Source of the DNA: Octadecabacter antarcticus 307
Lineage (GTDB): Bacteria > Pseudomonadota > Alphaproteobacteria > Rhodobacterales > Rhodobacteraceae
DNA length: 64,000 nt
Assembly (NCBI RefSeq): GCF_000155675.2
Contig: NC_020911.1
Span: forward strand, 1,106,501-1,170,500
Direction: 5' to 3'
Shown: positions 17,677-25,739 of the stretch, piece by piece
How positions within the stretch are numbered: position 1 is the first letter of the stretch
Layout: each line of letters opens with the position of its first letter
The notes under the pieces: generated by a model
What the model was told of the DNA's origin: nothing
The model's database searches: none
Seen by the model: the letters and a program-made list of their open reading frames with translations, nothing else
Position numbers and translations under genes: made by a program

Positions 17677-18621
17677 ATGAAAGTTGGATTTGTTGGTTTG
17701 GGGTCTGTGGGCGGAAAGCTTGCGGGATCGGTTCTGCGCAACGGGTTTGAACTGGCGGTGCATGACTTGGATGCGCAGCTCATTGCGGAATTTGTGGCGC
17801 GTGGTGCTGCGGATGGTGGGTCGCCCGCCGCCATGATGGCGACTTGTGATGTGGTGATTACCTGCCTGCCATCACCGCAGGCCTGCGCAGTTGTCGTTGA
17901 GGCGATGTTGCCAAGCGTTACACTAGGTAAGATTTGGCTAGAAATGTCGACCACAGATGCAAGTGAAGTCCAACGGCTTGGCGCGGCGGTGCGCCAGCGC
18001 GGCGGCTTTGCGGTGGATTGTCCGGTGTCTGGCGGCTGTCACTGCGCCGCGACGGGGAATATTTCAATCTTTGCGGGCTGTGATCGCGCCACATTCGACA
18101 CTGTCTTGCCATTGCTGACCACATTGGGTCGGCGGGTGCTGCACACTGGCGATCTCGGGTCGGCCAGCACTTTAAAGGTGATGACGAATTATCTGGCAAC
18201 CGCGAATCTGTTGTCGGTATGCGAAGCCATGGTGACGATGAAAGCCGCAGGGCTGGATATGGCAACGACCTATGAGGCGATCAAGATTTCGTCGGGAACG
18301 TCGTTTGTTCATGAAACCGAAAGTCAGGTCATATTAAACGGCAGTCGCGACATCGGGTTTTCTATGGGTCTTGTGAAAAAAGACATTGGGCTGTTTCAGG
18401 CTATCGCTGAGGCGCATGACGTACCGCTTGAAATCAGTCCGATGATGGTGAAAATTTTTGAAGATGGCATCGCGCGTTATGGTTTTGATGCGCAATCCGA
18501 CGACATCATAAAGCGGTTGGAGGAGGCCACTGCGCTGGACATCACAGCCCCCGGATTTCCAGCGGAAATGGTCGATGATGAGCCCGAGGAGAGCGGCTAT
18601 GAGGTGACACCGCAGCGTTAG
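17677..18621 (+). CDS. 3-hydroxyisobutyrate dehydrogenase-like NAD(P) oxidoreductase
   Basis: This is a 314-residue member of the beta-hydroxyacid dehydrogenase family. The N-terminal Rossmann motif is VGFVGLGSVGGKLAGSVLRN. The substrate-binding motif is DCPVSGGCHCAATGNISIFA at about residue 110, and the catalytic lysine lies in ASTLKVMTNYLATANLL at about residue 170. Family members act on 3-hydroxyisobutyrate, tartronate semialdehyde or related acids. The exact substrate cannot be called. The start has a GAGAGAT-like ribosome site. Confidence 0.85.
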   Translation: MKVGFVGLGSVGGKLAGSVLRNGFELAVHDLDAQLIAEFVARGAADGGSPAAMMATCDVVITCLPSPQACAVVVEAMLPSVTLGKIWLEMSTTDASEVQRLGAAVRQRGGFAVDCPVSGGCHCAATGNISIFAGCDRATFDTVLPLLTTLGRRVLHTGDLGSASTLKVMTNYLATANLLSVCEAMVTMKAAGLDMATTYEAIKISSGTSFVHETESQVILNGSRDIGFSMGLVKKDIGLFQAIAEAHDVPLEISPMMVKIFEDGIARYGFDAQSDDIIKRLEEATALDITAPGFPAEMVDDEPEESGYEVTPQR

Positions 18622-18678
18622 GCGCTTTCCATGGCGGGTGTGCTTGGCTACAGGGGTGCGACCAGCAAGGGGATCGAC

Positions 18679-19170
18679 ATGTTGAATGATGGGGCAGATG
18701 AGATTGCGGATGATGATGTGATTGCGACGCTACAGGCGTCCGCTTTGCGTCGAATATTTGCCTATGGCGCGGTGTTCATACTGGGTGCGATGTTGATTTT
18801 GTTGGCGTTCGTGCAGCCGCCCGCCTTTGGCTGGCAGCTGTTTTTGGTGCTGCTCGGGGCTGGTGCGTTGGTGATCGCAGAGCGGTTGCGCCGCGCCACG
18901 TTACTCGGGTTGGTCTTAACCGGAAGAGATTTGCGCGACACGGCAGGACAGGTCCTGACAACCTTTGACAACATTAAATCGGTTGATCGCGGTGCGTTTG
19001 CGTTCAAGCCGTCCAACGGGTTCGTTTTGCGCCTGCATGAAAGCCAACCCCGTGTTTGGGCGCCTGGATTGTGGTGGCGATTTTCAACGCGGGTCGGTGT
19101 CGGGGGTGTTACGGCGGCTGGTCCGGCCAAATACATGGCTGAACAGATTGCGTTGCGGCTCGCCGCCTAA
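18679..19170 (+). CDS. Hypothetical membrane protein with two helices
   Basis: This 163-residue protein starts MLNDGADEIADDDVIATLQA. Two adjacent membrane segments follow (FAYGAVFILGAMLILLAFV and FGWQLFLVLLGAGALVIAE), then a basic soluble domain ending in KYMAEQIALRLAA. It follows the dehydrogenase by 57 bp on the same strand. A longer in-frame start at 18631 lacks a better ribosome site. No family is recognised. It resembles small membrane proteins common in Rhodobacteraceae, but no function can be given. Confidence 0.7.
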   Translation: MLNDGADEIADDDVIATLQASALRRIFAYGAVFILGAMLILLAFVQPPAFGWQLFLVLLGAGALVIAERLRRATLLGLVLTGRDLRDTAGQVLTTFDNIKSVDRGAFAFKPSNGFVLRLHESQPRVWAPGLWWRFSTRVGVGGVTAAGPAKYMAEQIALRLAA

Positions 19171-19179
19171 CGATCACGC

Positions 19180-19776
19180 CTAACTATCAAGCGGACAGAT
19201 ACGATCTGCGACAGTACCGTTGTGGCTATAGCAAATACCATTTCCCCCTGCCCGTGGACGGGTAAAAACCGTGTTTTCAAACGTAAATCCGCCTAGGCCG
19301 ATGCTGAAGTTCGGTTCATAATCGACCCAGGTTTGCACTACGATCAGCGTTTCTTGGTCGGGCATCACCGGGACTTCGTCGTTCGTCACCATGGCGTTCA
19401 AACCGGCATTGTTCAGATTTTCCGCGCCACCCTTATTTTGGGACCACACGACCGTATAATCATCTTCATCGGCGTCGTATTGAATTAATGAGACACGAAG
19501 TTTTGTCAGCGCCTCGGCATTCGTCAGAAACCGGTGCATGGGCCATATGTTTCCAATGAAAGTATTGTCGATCGGTTCAAATTCACGGCTGAGCGCTTCG
19601 GAGATTGTGTAATTGGCTTTCAGGTTGATTGACTGATTTCGAAAGGCGTCAAAGAAAACGAAGGTTGCCAAGACTGTCGCAAACAAGACTGGGAACATGA
19701 TGATCGCCTCGACGACCACTGTGCCTTCTTCTTCACGTCTGAACCGACGCACGGTTGATTTTATGCGTTTCAACAT
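19180..19776 (-). CDS. TadE/TadG-like pseudopilin-type protein
   Basis: This 198-residue protein has the TadE N-terminus: a short basic stretch, then REEEGTVVVEAIIMFPVLFA and a single hydrophobic helix, with the glutamate before the helix that is typical of the family. The remainder is an extracytoplasmic domain with CYSHNGTVADRICPLDS at the end. It is the last of three Tad-like genes read from 22122 leftwards, one base after the preceding gene. Such proteins are minor components or assembly factors of Flp/Tad pili. The secretion genes themselves are not in the window. Confidence 0.8.
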   Translation of the reverse strand: MLKRIKSTVRRFRREEEGTVVVEAIIMFPVLFATVLATFVFFDAFRNQSINLKANYTISEALSREFEPIDNTFIGNIWPMHRFLTNAEALTKLRVSLIQYDADEDDYTVVWSQNKGGAENLNNAGLNAMVTNDEVPVMPDQETLIVVQTWVDYEPNFSIGLGGFTFENTVFTRPRAGGNGICYSHNGTVADRICPLDS

Positions 19777-19777
19777 A

Positions 19778-20338
19778 TCAAGCTGGTTCCATCACGAAGG
19801 CGGTTGTGGACACAAGGCGGTAGTAGCCGCCGTCCATCCGCGACAAGAAATAGCCCAAGCCGAATTCGGGCAGCATGGGAACGAATTTACCGCAGGCGCG
19901 AACGATCATCATTTCGTTGGCGATACCGCTTTGAAAATTTCTTGCTGGCTGGAACGGGTAGCTCAGGTCAGTGCACGACGCTTCGCGTGGGATGGAATTT
20001 TCGGATTCTGACCCGGAATGGCGCAGATCAATCGGTCGCAATTCCAGACGCAGCATGGTCATGCAGTCAGGAATAATGGCGGCTGCGTTGCAGATCATGG
20101 TTTTGAACTGCTGCTCGGTGATGGGCGTTCCGGTGTTCAGGCGCACTTGGCGCACGGCCATGTCAATGCCGCGTTCCATCATAACGTGGCGCGTCATCAG
20201 CAGGCCAAGTTCGAACCCCGACACGGGCAGGATGATAAATGGCAGGAAGACCAAGGTGAATTCCACTGTCGGGTTGCCGTCTTCGTTCCGGCGGAAAAGC
20301 CGCAAGAAACGTGCCAGTAATTTGATCGCAAATGTCAT
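19778..20338 (-). CDS. TadE-like pilus assembly protein
   Basis: This is a 186-residue protein with a basic N-terminus and the TadE helix RRNEDGNPTVEFTLVFLPFI followed by an extracytoplasmic domain containing several cysteines. It is the second of the three Tad-like genes, 11 bp after the vWA gene and 1 bp before the next, so the three are most likely co-transcribed. Its role in a Tad pilus is inferred from the N-terminal motif only. Confidence 0.82.
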   Translation of the reverse strand: MTFAIKLLARFLRLFRRNEDGNPTVEFTLVFLPFIILPVSGFELGLLMTRHVMMERGIDMAVRQVRLNTGTPITEQQFKTMICNAAAIIPDCMTMLRLELRPIDLRHSGSESENSIPREASCTDLSYPFQPARNFQSGIANEMMIVRACGKFVPMLPEFGLGYFLSRMDGGYYRLVSTTAFVMEPA

Positions 20339-20349
20339 GCCATCAATCC

Positions 20350-22122
20350 TTATTGGGTCAGTTTCAGATTGCGAATATCAGATGCAATCGCGGAGAACGC
20401 ACCTGAGATGTCGGTTCCGTCCACGTCAAAGTAGTGGCTGGACGAGCTTGCGCAGTCTTGCAGCGCGGTTTGGCCACCGGACGGGGCTTCGAACGCAACC
20501 GTGTAGATTACAATGCCTTGGGCGCGGGCCGCAGCGCAGATGTTTGACAGGCGGGTATTGGCTTCTGAGCCATTCACAATGAGGTGGTCAATGGAATTGT
20601 CGGTTCCCCAATATTCGTTCCAAGACCACGCGCCGGCGTAATAAGCATCGAGGAAATAGTGGTTGTTGATCAAGAAATAGCTGCGATCAGCGAAAAGCTG
20701 CTGCCAGCTGGCGTGATATAATTCATCGCCATTGTCGACGTACCGCGTGCCTTCGCCGGGGCCGGATGCATCGACTGGCGACGCATTGACATAAGCTAAA
20801 CGGCTATTGAACCCGTTCGGATAATCGCGGTAGCGCAAAGTTCCAGAATAGCCGTTCCAATAGAACCAGTCGTCCCAACGGCTGTTTGTTGCTTCACCCT
20901 GATATTGCACTGAAGTCTTGTTGAAGTCGACATCCCATAACGGTTGATTGACATCGTCAAGGTCAAACCAGACCGGTGACATGCCAGACTTATAGGGTTC
21001 CACAAGGTCCCACTGCTGGGTGTTCTGACCATCTGTCATCAAGACCAACACTTTAAGCACGTCCGCCTGTGTGTGCAGTTCGGGACGGCCATTGGCGATG
21101 GCGGGCACACCCGTGCCAGACGCCCCTGCCAAGCTGGAAATAAGGGACTGGGTGCTGGAATCCAGCAAAGCAACGCCCCACTTTACGCCCATATCAATGG
21201 CCGTATTACCGTATGCGTGCAGGTTATTGATTGCCGTGTGTAGATCGGCTTCGTTGGTGGTGTGCGGTTTTATCGCGTTTAGATCGCCAGCAAAACACCA
21301 AGTGTAATTGGGGTTGATTGGCATGTCGTTGCTTCCGCCGTAGGAGAAGTGCGACACATGATCATACGACGCACCAAGGTTCAGCGCGGTTGTCGTGAAT
21401 TCAGTGTCGTCAAACATCGGGCAGGTTGAATACTCATGTGTCCGATTGATATTGAGGTGGGGGGCGATGTCTGTGCCCGGATTCACCACGGCGCTGTATG
21501 GGATCATCGAGATCGTGATCAAACCTTGCGGCGCATTGGTGTTGTTGGCCAGAACAGTTGTTACAAATTCACGGGCAGCAGGACGCAGGTTGGTCATCCG
21601 GTTGTTGCTGTTCATCGAACTCGACACGTCCAGAACGAGCGAAATTTCGACGTCCGACACACGTTCCTCGGCGGTGGAAGACCCGCTTACAGTGAGGGAG
21701 GACATTCCCGGCGTGAAGGGGGACGAAAAGACCTTCGGGAGGTCGTAGAAAAACAAGGGCATCGGGGCCGAGGCATTGGCGGTGACAATGCGGTAATTGA
21801 TGCCTTGGTCTACAATGGGGTCGCCTTGCAGGAAATGCAGCATGCCCGCTTTGTCCATGTAGTCACGCACAACGTCTGCGGGGGCCATGACTTGGTCAAG
21901 ATCTGCGGCCGCCAGTGTCGCGCGATCGAGTGAGCCTTGCAATTTGGCGCGGGTAGTTTCGTAGCGCATCAGGTCAACGGCCATGCCGCCGAACCACAAA
22001 ATCATCACCATCATCATCAGGGAAAAAATAATTAGGGCACCGTCCTCGTCTTTACGAAAACGCTGAAAAATCCCCCTCTTCGGCATGTCTTGGGACATTA
22101 TTTTGTTCGACTTCAGTTCCAT
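20350..22122 (-). CDS. TadG-like protein with von Willebrand factor A domain
   Basis: This 590-residue protein begins MELKSNKIMSQDMPKRGIFQ. A TadG-type N-terminal helix follows (FRKDEDGALIIFSLMMMVMI, then LWFGGMAVDLMRYE). A vWA domain starts with the MIDAS motif DVSSSM (about residue 169) and continues with LVLMTDGQNTQQWD. Family members are anchored in the inner membrane and take part in Flp pilus assembly or surface adhesion. The ATG at 22122 has an AAGGG ribosome site. The frame is open upstream to 22200, but that adds an unlikely leader. It is the first gene of the three-gene set. Confidence 0.85.
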   Translation of the reverse strand: MELKSNKIMSQDMPKRGIFQRFRKDEDGALIIFSLMMMVMILWFGGMAVDLMRYETTRAKLQGSLDRATLAAADLDQVMAPADVVRDYMDKAGMLHFLQGDPIVDQGINYRIVTANASAPMPLFFYDLPKVFSSPFTPGMSSLTVSGSSTAEERVSDVEISLVLDVSSSMNSNNRMTNLRPAAREFVTTVLANNTNAPQGLITISMIPYSAVVNPGTDIAPHLNINRTHEYSTCPMFDDTEFTTTALNLGASYDHVSHFSYGGSNDMPINPNYTWCFAGDLNAIKPHTTNEADLHTAINNLHAYGNTAIDMGVKWGVALLDSSTQSLISSLAGASGTGVPAIANGRPELHTQADVLKVLVLMTDGQNTQQWDLVEPYKSGMSPVWFDLDDVNQPLWDVDFNKTSVQYQGEATNSRWDDWFYWNGYSGTLRYRDYPNGFNSRLAYVNASPVDASGPGEGTRYVDNGDELYHASWQQLFADRSYFLINNHYFLDAYYAGAWSWNEYWGTDNSIDHLIVNGSEANTRLSNICAAARAQGIVIYTVAFEAPSGGQTALQDCASSSSHYFDVDGTDISGAFSAIASDIRNLKLTQ

Positions 22123-22497
22123 AATACCCTTCCCTGCTGGGCCTGCCAAACGGCAACTCACACACAAACTTAACCGTTTACTTGCAGCTGCTTGAAACAT
22201 TGACTGGTGGCAGAATTAGGGCGAATTGAGGCAGCATTTCGTTAATAGTTCGCCAATGTGAGAACAGTTCACAGTGATTGCGTGAATTGTTACCCGTCTG
22301 GGAGCAACTGAGAACAAACAGGGCAATTAACGCGCACCGCCTGCGGATCACGCATCTGCTTCGGGATGGGGTCCAAGTGTTCTTAAACTGCCTAACGATT
22401 AATCAGATAGTTACCGAAGGGTAGCGAATCATGTTTAACTTCTTAGCAAGTTGCTGCGCAGGACGCGCGGTAGCGCTATGCCGTGAAAGGGCCATCC
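22123..22497. other. Divergent promoter region, tadG / glutamate dehydrogenase
   Basis: This 375-bp AT-richer stretch separates two divergent genes and should hold both promoters. It contains GTGAGAACAGTTCACAGTG-like partial repeats and several TTAA half-sites, but no complete operator or RNA motif that can be named. Confidence 0.4.
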
Positions 22498-23940
22498 ATG
22501 AGCGATACAACCGTTGGTACACAAGAACCATCTTTCCGCGAAAGCGTGGATATCATGTTTAACCGTGCCGTCGCCTTGATGGATCTCCCCCCCGGCCTTG
22601 AGGAGAAAATCCGCGTCTGTAATGCAACCTACACCGTGCGTTTCGGCGTGCGACTGCGTGGAAAGATCGAAACGTTCACCGGTTATCGTTCGGTGCATTC
22701 CGAACACATGGAACCGGTTAAGGGCGGTATTCGCTTCTCGCTCGGCGTGAACCAAAACGAGGTTGAGGCGCTGGCCGCTTTGATGACGTACAAATGCGCG
22801 CTTGTGGAAACACCGTTTGGCGGCTCCAAAGGGGGGCTGTGCGTTGATCCGCGGGCTTGGGATGATGATGAAATGGAACGCATCACCCGACGTTTCGCCT
22901 ATGAGTTGATTAAGCGCGACTTGATTAACCCCAGCCAAAACGTGCCCGCCCCAGATATGGGCACCGGAGAGCGTGAGATGGCGTGGATCGCCGATCAATA
23001 CAAACGCATGAACACGACCGACATCAACGGGGCGGCCTGTGTGACAGGTAAACCCGCCCACGCAGGCGGCATCCAAGGTCGCGTTGAGGCGACGGGGCGC
23101 GGCGTGCAATACGCCTTGCAGGAATTCTTCCGCCATCCCGAAGACATCAAAATTGCTGGGCTGTCGGGCAAACTGGACGGCAAACGGGTTGTCGTGCAGG
23201 GTCTTGGCAACGTCGGCTATCACGCGGCATCGTTCCTCAGTGCCGAAGACGGCTGCATCATCACCGGTATTATCGAACGCGATGGCGCGCTGAGTGATGA
23301 AAAAGGTCTTGATGTCGAAGCCGTGTACGGGTGGATCGCCAAGCATGGTGGCGTCAAAGGCTACCCGACTGGCACGTACGTCGAAAACGGCGCATCTGTG
23401 CTGGAACAAGACTGCGAAATCCTGATCCCAGCGGCCCTTGAGGGGGTCATCAACCTTGGCAATGCCGCCAAAATCAAAGCACCGCTTATTATCGAAGCTG
23501 CGAACGGTCCCGTCACCGCTGGTGCAGATGAAGTCCTGCGTGACAAAGGCACGGTGATCATTCCTGACATGTATGCCAATGCCGGTGGTGTCACGGTGTC
23601 CTACTTTGAATGGGTCAAGAACCTCAGCCATATCCGGTTTGGCCGCATGCAGCGCCGCCAAGAGGAATCGCGCCACCAGCTGATCGTGGATGAGCTGGAA
23701 CGCATCAGCAAAGACAGCTCCATCAATTGGACGCTGTCGCCCAACTTCAAGGAAAAGTACCTGCGCGGCGCGGGGGAGTTGGAACTGGTCCGTTCTGGCC
23801 TCGATGATACAATGCGCACGGCCTATCAGGCGATGCGCGACATGTGGCACAGCCGTGACGATGTTCACGATCTGCGCACCGCCGCCTATCTGGTGTCGAT
23901 CGGTCGGGTCGCGTCGAGCTACCAAGCTAAGGGGCTTTAA
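22498..23940 (+). CDS. Glu/Leu/Phe/Val dehydrogenase (probable glutamate dehydrogenase)
   Basis: This 480-residue enzyme belongs to the amino-acid dehydrogenase family that interconverts glutamate and 2-oxoglutarate plus ammonia. It shows PVKGGIRFS, the catalytic-lysine region ALMTYKCALVETPFGGSKGG, PAPDMGTGEREMAWIADQY, and the NAD-binding motif VVVQGLGNVGYHAASFL at about residue 230. The C-terminus is longer than in short GDHs. The ATG at 22498 has AAAGGG upstream, and an alternative GTG at 22483 adds five residues. A long ORF on the opposite strand is a codon-bias shadow. Confidence 0.92.
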   Translation: MSDTTVGTQEPSFRESVDIMFNRAVALMDLPPGLEEKIRVCNATYTVRFGVRLRGKIETFTGYRSVHSEHMEPVKGGIRFSLGVNQNEVEALAALMTYKCALVETPFGGSKGGLCVDPRAWDDDEMERITRRFAYELIKRDLINPSQNVPAPDMGTGEREMAWIADQYKRMNTTDINGAACVTGKPAHAGGIQGRVEATGRGVQYALQEFFRHPEDIKIAGLSGKLDGKRVVVQGLGNVGYHAASFLSAEDGCIITGIIERDGALSDEKGLDVEAVYGWIAKHGGVKGYPTGTYVENGASVLEQDCEILIPAALEGVINLGNAAKIKAPLIIEAANGPVTAGADEVLRDKGTVIIPDMYANAGGVTVSYFEWVKNLSHIRFGRMQRRQEESRHQLIVDELERISKDSSINWTLSPNFKEKYLRGAGELELVRSGLDDTMRTAYQAMRDMWHSRDDVHDLRTAAYLVSIGRVASSYQAKGL

Positions 23941-23941
23941 C

Positions 23942-23963
23942 GCCGCATTAAGGTTAACGCGGC
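23942..23963 (+). terminator. Inverted repeat after the dehydrogenase gene
   Basis: GCCGCATTAAGGTTAACGCGGC is an almost perfect 22-bp inverted repeat that begins right at the stop codon and is followed by TTCCCCCC. It is a plausible transcription end without a good T run. Confidence 0.4.
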
Positions 23964-24212
23964 TTCCCCCCAATCATCCCGCCCCAACATCCAACGTTTG
24001 GGGCGGGCGCACCGCATGGCGTTTCTGGGCGCTTCATCTTTGCCCAAAACCTCTCCCCGAACGGCTGCGGAGTAAATAAGCCAAACATCCAAGTTGAACA
24101 CGGCCCGCACGCCATCCCCATATGCCATCCCCGTGCATAATTCCCGTGCGCCATCAAAGGCTATTGCGGACGCCGTGCGCATGGCTAGGGTCAACACAAG
24201 CGAGGGGACGTC

Positions 24213-25466
24213 ATGGGCTATTCCGGTTTCAAAGTTATCAAAGAAGGGTTGTTCGGCCAAAAAGGCTGGAAACCCGTCTGGCGCAATCCTGAGCCCAAGC
24301 CTGACTATGATGTCATCATTATCGGTGGTGGCGGGCATGGTCTGTCGACGGCCTATTACTTGGCCAAAGAGCACGGCATCACCAATGTTGCGGTGCTGGA
24401 AAAGGGCTATCTTGGTAGCGGCAATATAGGCCGCAACACGACCATCGTACGGGCGAATTATTTTCTGCCGGGCAATTCTGAATTCTATTCCCATTCGTTG
24501 AAATTATGGGAAGGAATGGAACAGGACCTGAATTACAACACGATGATGTCGCAACGCGGCGTGCTGAACCTGTTTCACAGCGACGGGCAGCGCGATGCCT
24601 TCGTGCGGCGCGGCAACGCGATGATAAACCAAGGGGACGACGCCATTTTGCTGTCGCCCGAAGGCGTGCGCGAACAGGTGCCGTTCATTGATTTTGAAAA
24701 CACCCGTTTCCCGGTTTATGGCGGTTTGTTGCACAAACGCGGCGGCACCGCACGCCATGACGCCGTGGCGTGGGGCTATGCGCGCGGCGCTGATCAGCGC
24801 GGCGTTGATCTAATCCAGAACTGCGAAGTCACCGGTATCGACATTGAGGGCGGTGTGGTCAAAGGCGTGCAAACCAGCCGGGGACCCATCCGCGCTAAAA
24901 AGGTCGCGATTGTCGTGGCAGGGCGCTCCAGCCAAGTCGCGCAAATGGCGGGCATGCGCCTGCCGATTGAAAGCCATGTTTTGCAGGCCTTCGTATCTGA
25001 GGGGTTGAAACCAGTCCTCAACAACGTCGTCAGCTTTGGCATGGGGCACTTCTATATCAGCCAGTCCGACAAGGGTGGCTTGGTCTTTGGTGGCGATCTT
25101 GATTTTTACGCCTCATATGCTGCGCGCGGCAATCTGCCCATGGCCGAACACGTGATGGACGCAGCGATGACGTTGATGCCCGCCATCGGCAAGGCGCGGG
25201 TGTTGCGCAGCTGGGGTGGGATCATGGATATGTCACCCGACGGATCGCCGATCATCGACAAGACTGACACGGGCGGGTTATTTTTGAATTGCGGCTGGTG
25301 TTACGGTGGCTTCAAAGCGGTGCCCGCATCGGGGTTCGCCTACGCGCATTTGATCGCCAAAGACACGCCGCACACCACGGCGGCTAAATTCCGCCTTGAT
25401 CGGTTTGCTACCGGCCAAGGCCTGATCGACGAAGAGGGCACCGGCTCTCAACACAACCTTCATTAG
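24213..25466 (+). CDS. soxB: Sarcosine oxidase beta subunit
   Basis: This is the 417-residue beta subunit of heterotetrameric sarcosine oxidase, the FAD/FMN enzyme that demethylates sarcosine to glycine in the cytoplasm. The FAD motif is YDVIIIGGGGHGLSTAYYLA at about residues 32-51. The histidine in GGTARHDAVAWGYARGAD (about residue 180) is in the region of the covalent flavin site of the family. The C-terminus has GGIMDMSPDGSPIIDKT and LNCGWCYGGFKAVPASG. The start follows an AGGGG ribosome site. It is the first gene of soxBDAG. Confidence 0.96.
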   Translation: MGYSGFKVIKEGLFGQKGWKPVWRNPEPKPDYDVIIIGGGGHGLSTAYYLAKEHGITNVAVLEKGYLGSGNIGRNTTIVRANYFLPGNSEFYSHSLKLWEGMEQDLNYNTMMSQRGVLNLFHSDGQRDAFVRRGNAMINQGDDAILLSPEGVREQVPFIDFENTRFPVYGGLLHKRGGTARHDAVAWGYARGADQRGVDLIQNCEVTGIDIEGGVVKGVQTSRGPIRAKKVAIVVAGRSSQVAQMAGMRLPIESHVLQAFVSEGLKPVLNNVVSFGMGHFYISQSDKGGLVFGGDLDFYASYAARGNLPMAEHVMDAAMTLMPAIGKARVLRSWGGIMDMSPDGSPIIDKTDTGGLFLNCGWCYGGFKAVPASGFAYAHLIAKDTPHTTAAKFRLDRFATGQGLIDEEGTGSQHNLH

Positions 25467-25475
25467 GAAACGCAA

Positions 25476-25739
25476 ATGCGCCTGCCTTGCCCCCTGTGCG
25501 GAGACCGTGATCGCCGCGAATTTTACTACCAAGGTCACGCTGTGATGTTGGATCGACCGCTGCGCGATGCGGGGGCGGCTGCATGGGACGACTATTTGCA
25601 CAACCGTGATAACCCCGCCGGAGAGACCCGTGATTTATGGCACCACGAAGCGGGCTGCGGCGCGTGGATCGTGGTGACCCGCAACACTGTGACACATGCG
25701 GTTTTAGGCGCAGTTCTGGCCGAGAAGGCAAAAACATGA
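25476..25739 (+). CDS. soxD: Sarcosine oxidase delta subunit
   Basis: This is the 87-residue zinc-binding small subunit of heterotetrameric sarcosine oxidase. It shows CPLCGDRDRREFYYQGHA at residues 5-22 and HHEAGCGAWIVVTRNT. It lies nine bases after soxB and overlaps soxA by four bases (ATGA), so the subunits are translationally coupled. Confidence 0.95.
   Translation: MRLPCPLCGDRDRREFYYQGHAVMLDRPLRDAGAAAWDDYLHNRDNPAGETRDLWHHEAGCGAWIVVTRNTVTHAVLGAVLAEKAKT

Noticed and set aside
22435..23973. 512-codon ORF on the minus strand opposite the dehydrogenase gene
   Set aside because: It covers the whole of a well-conserved gene, has no ribosome site or family motif, and arises from the GC-rich third positions of the real gene.
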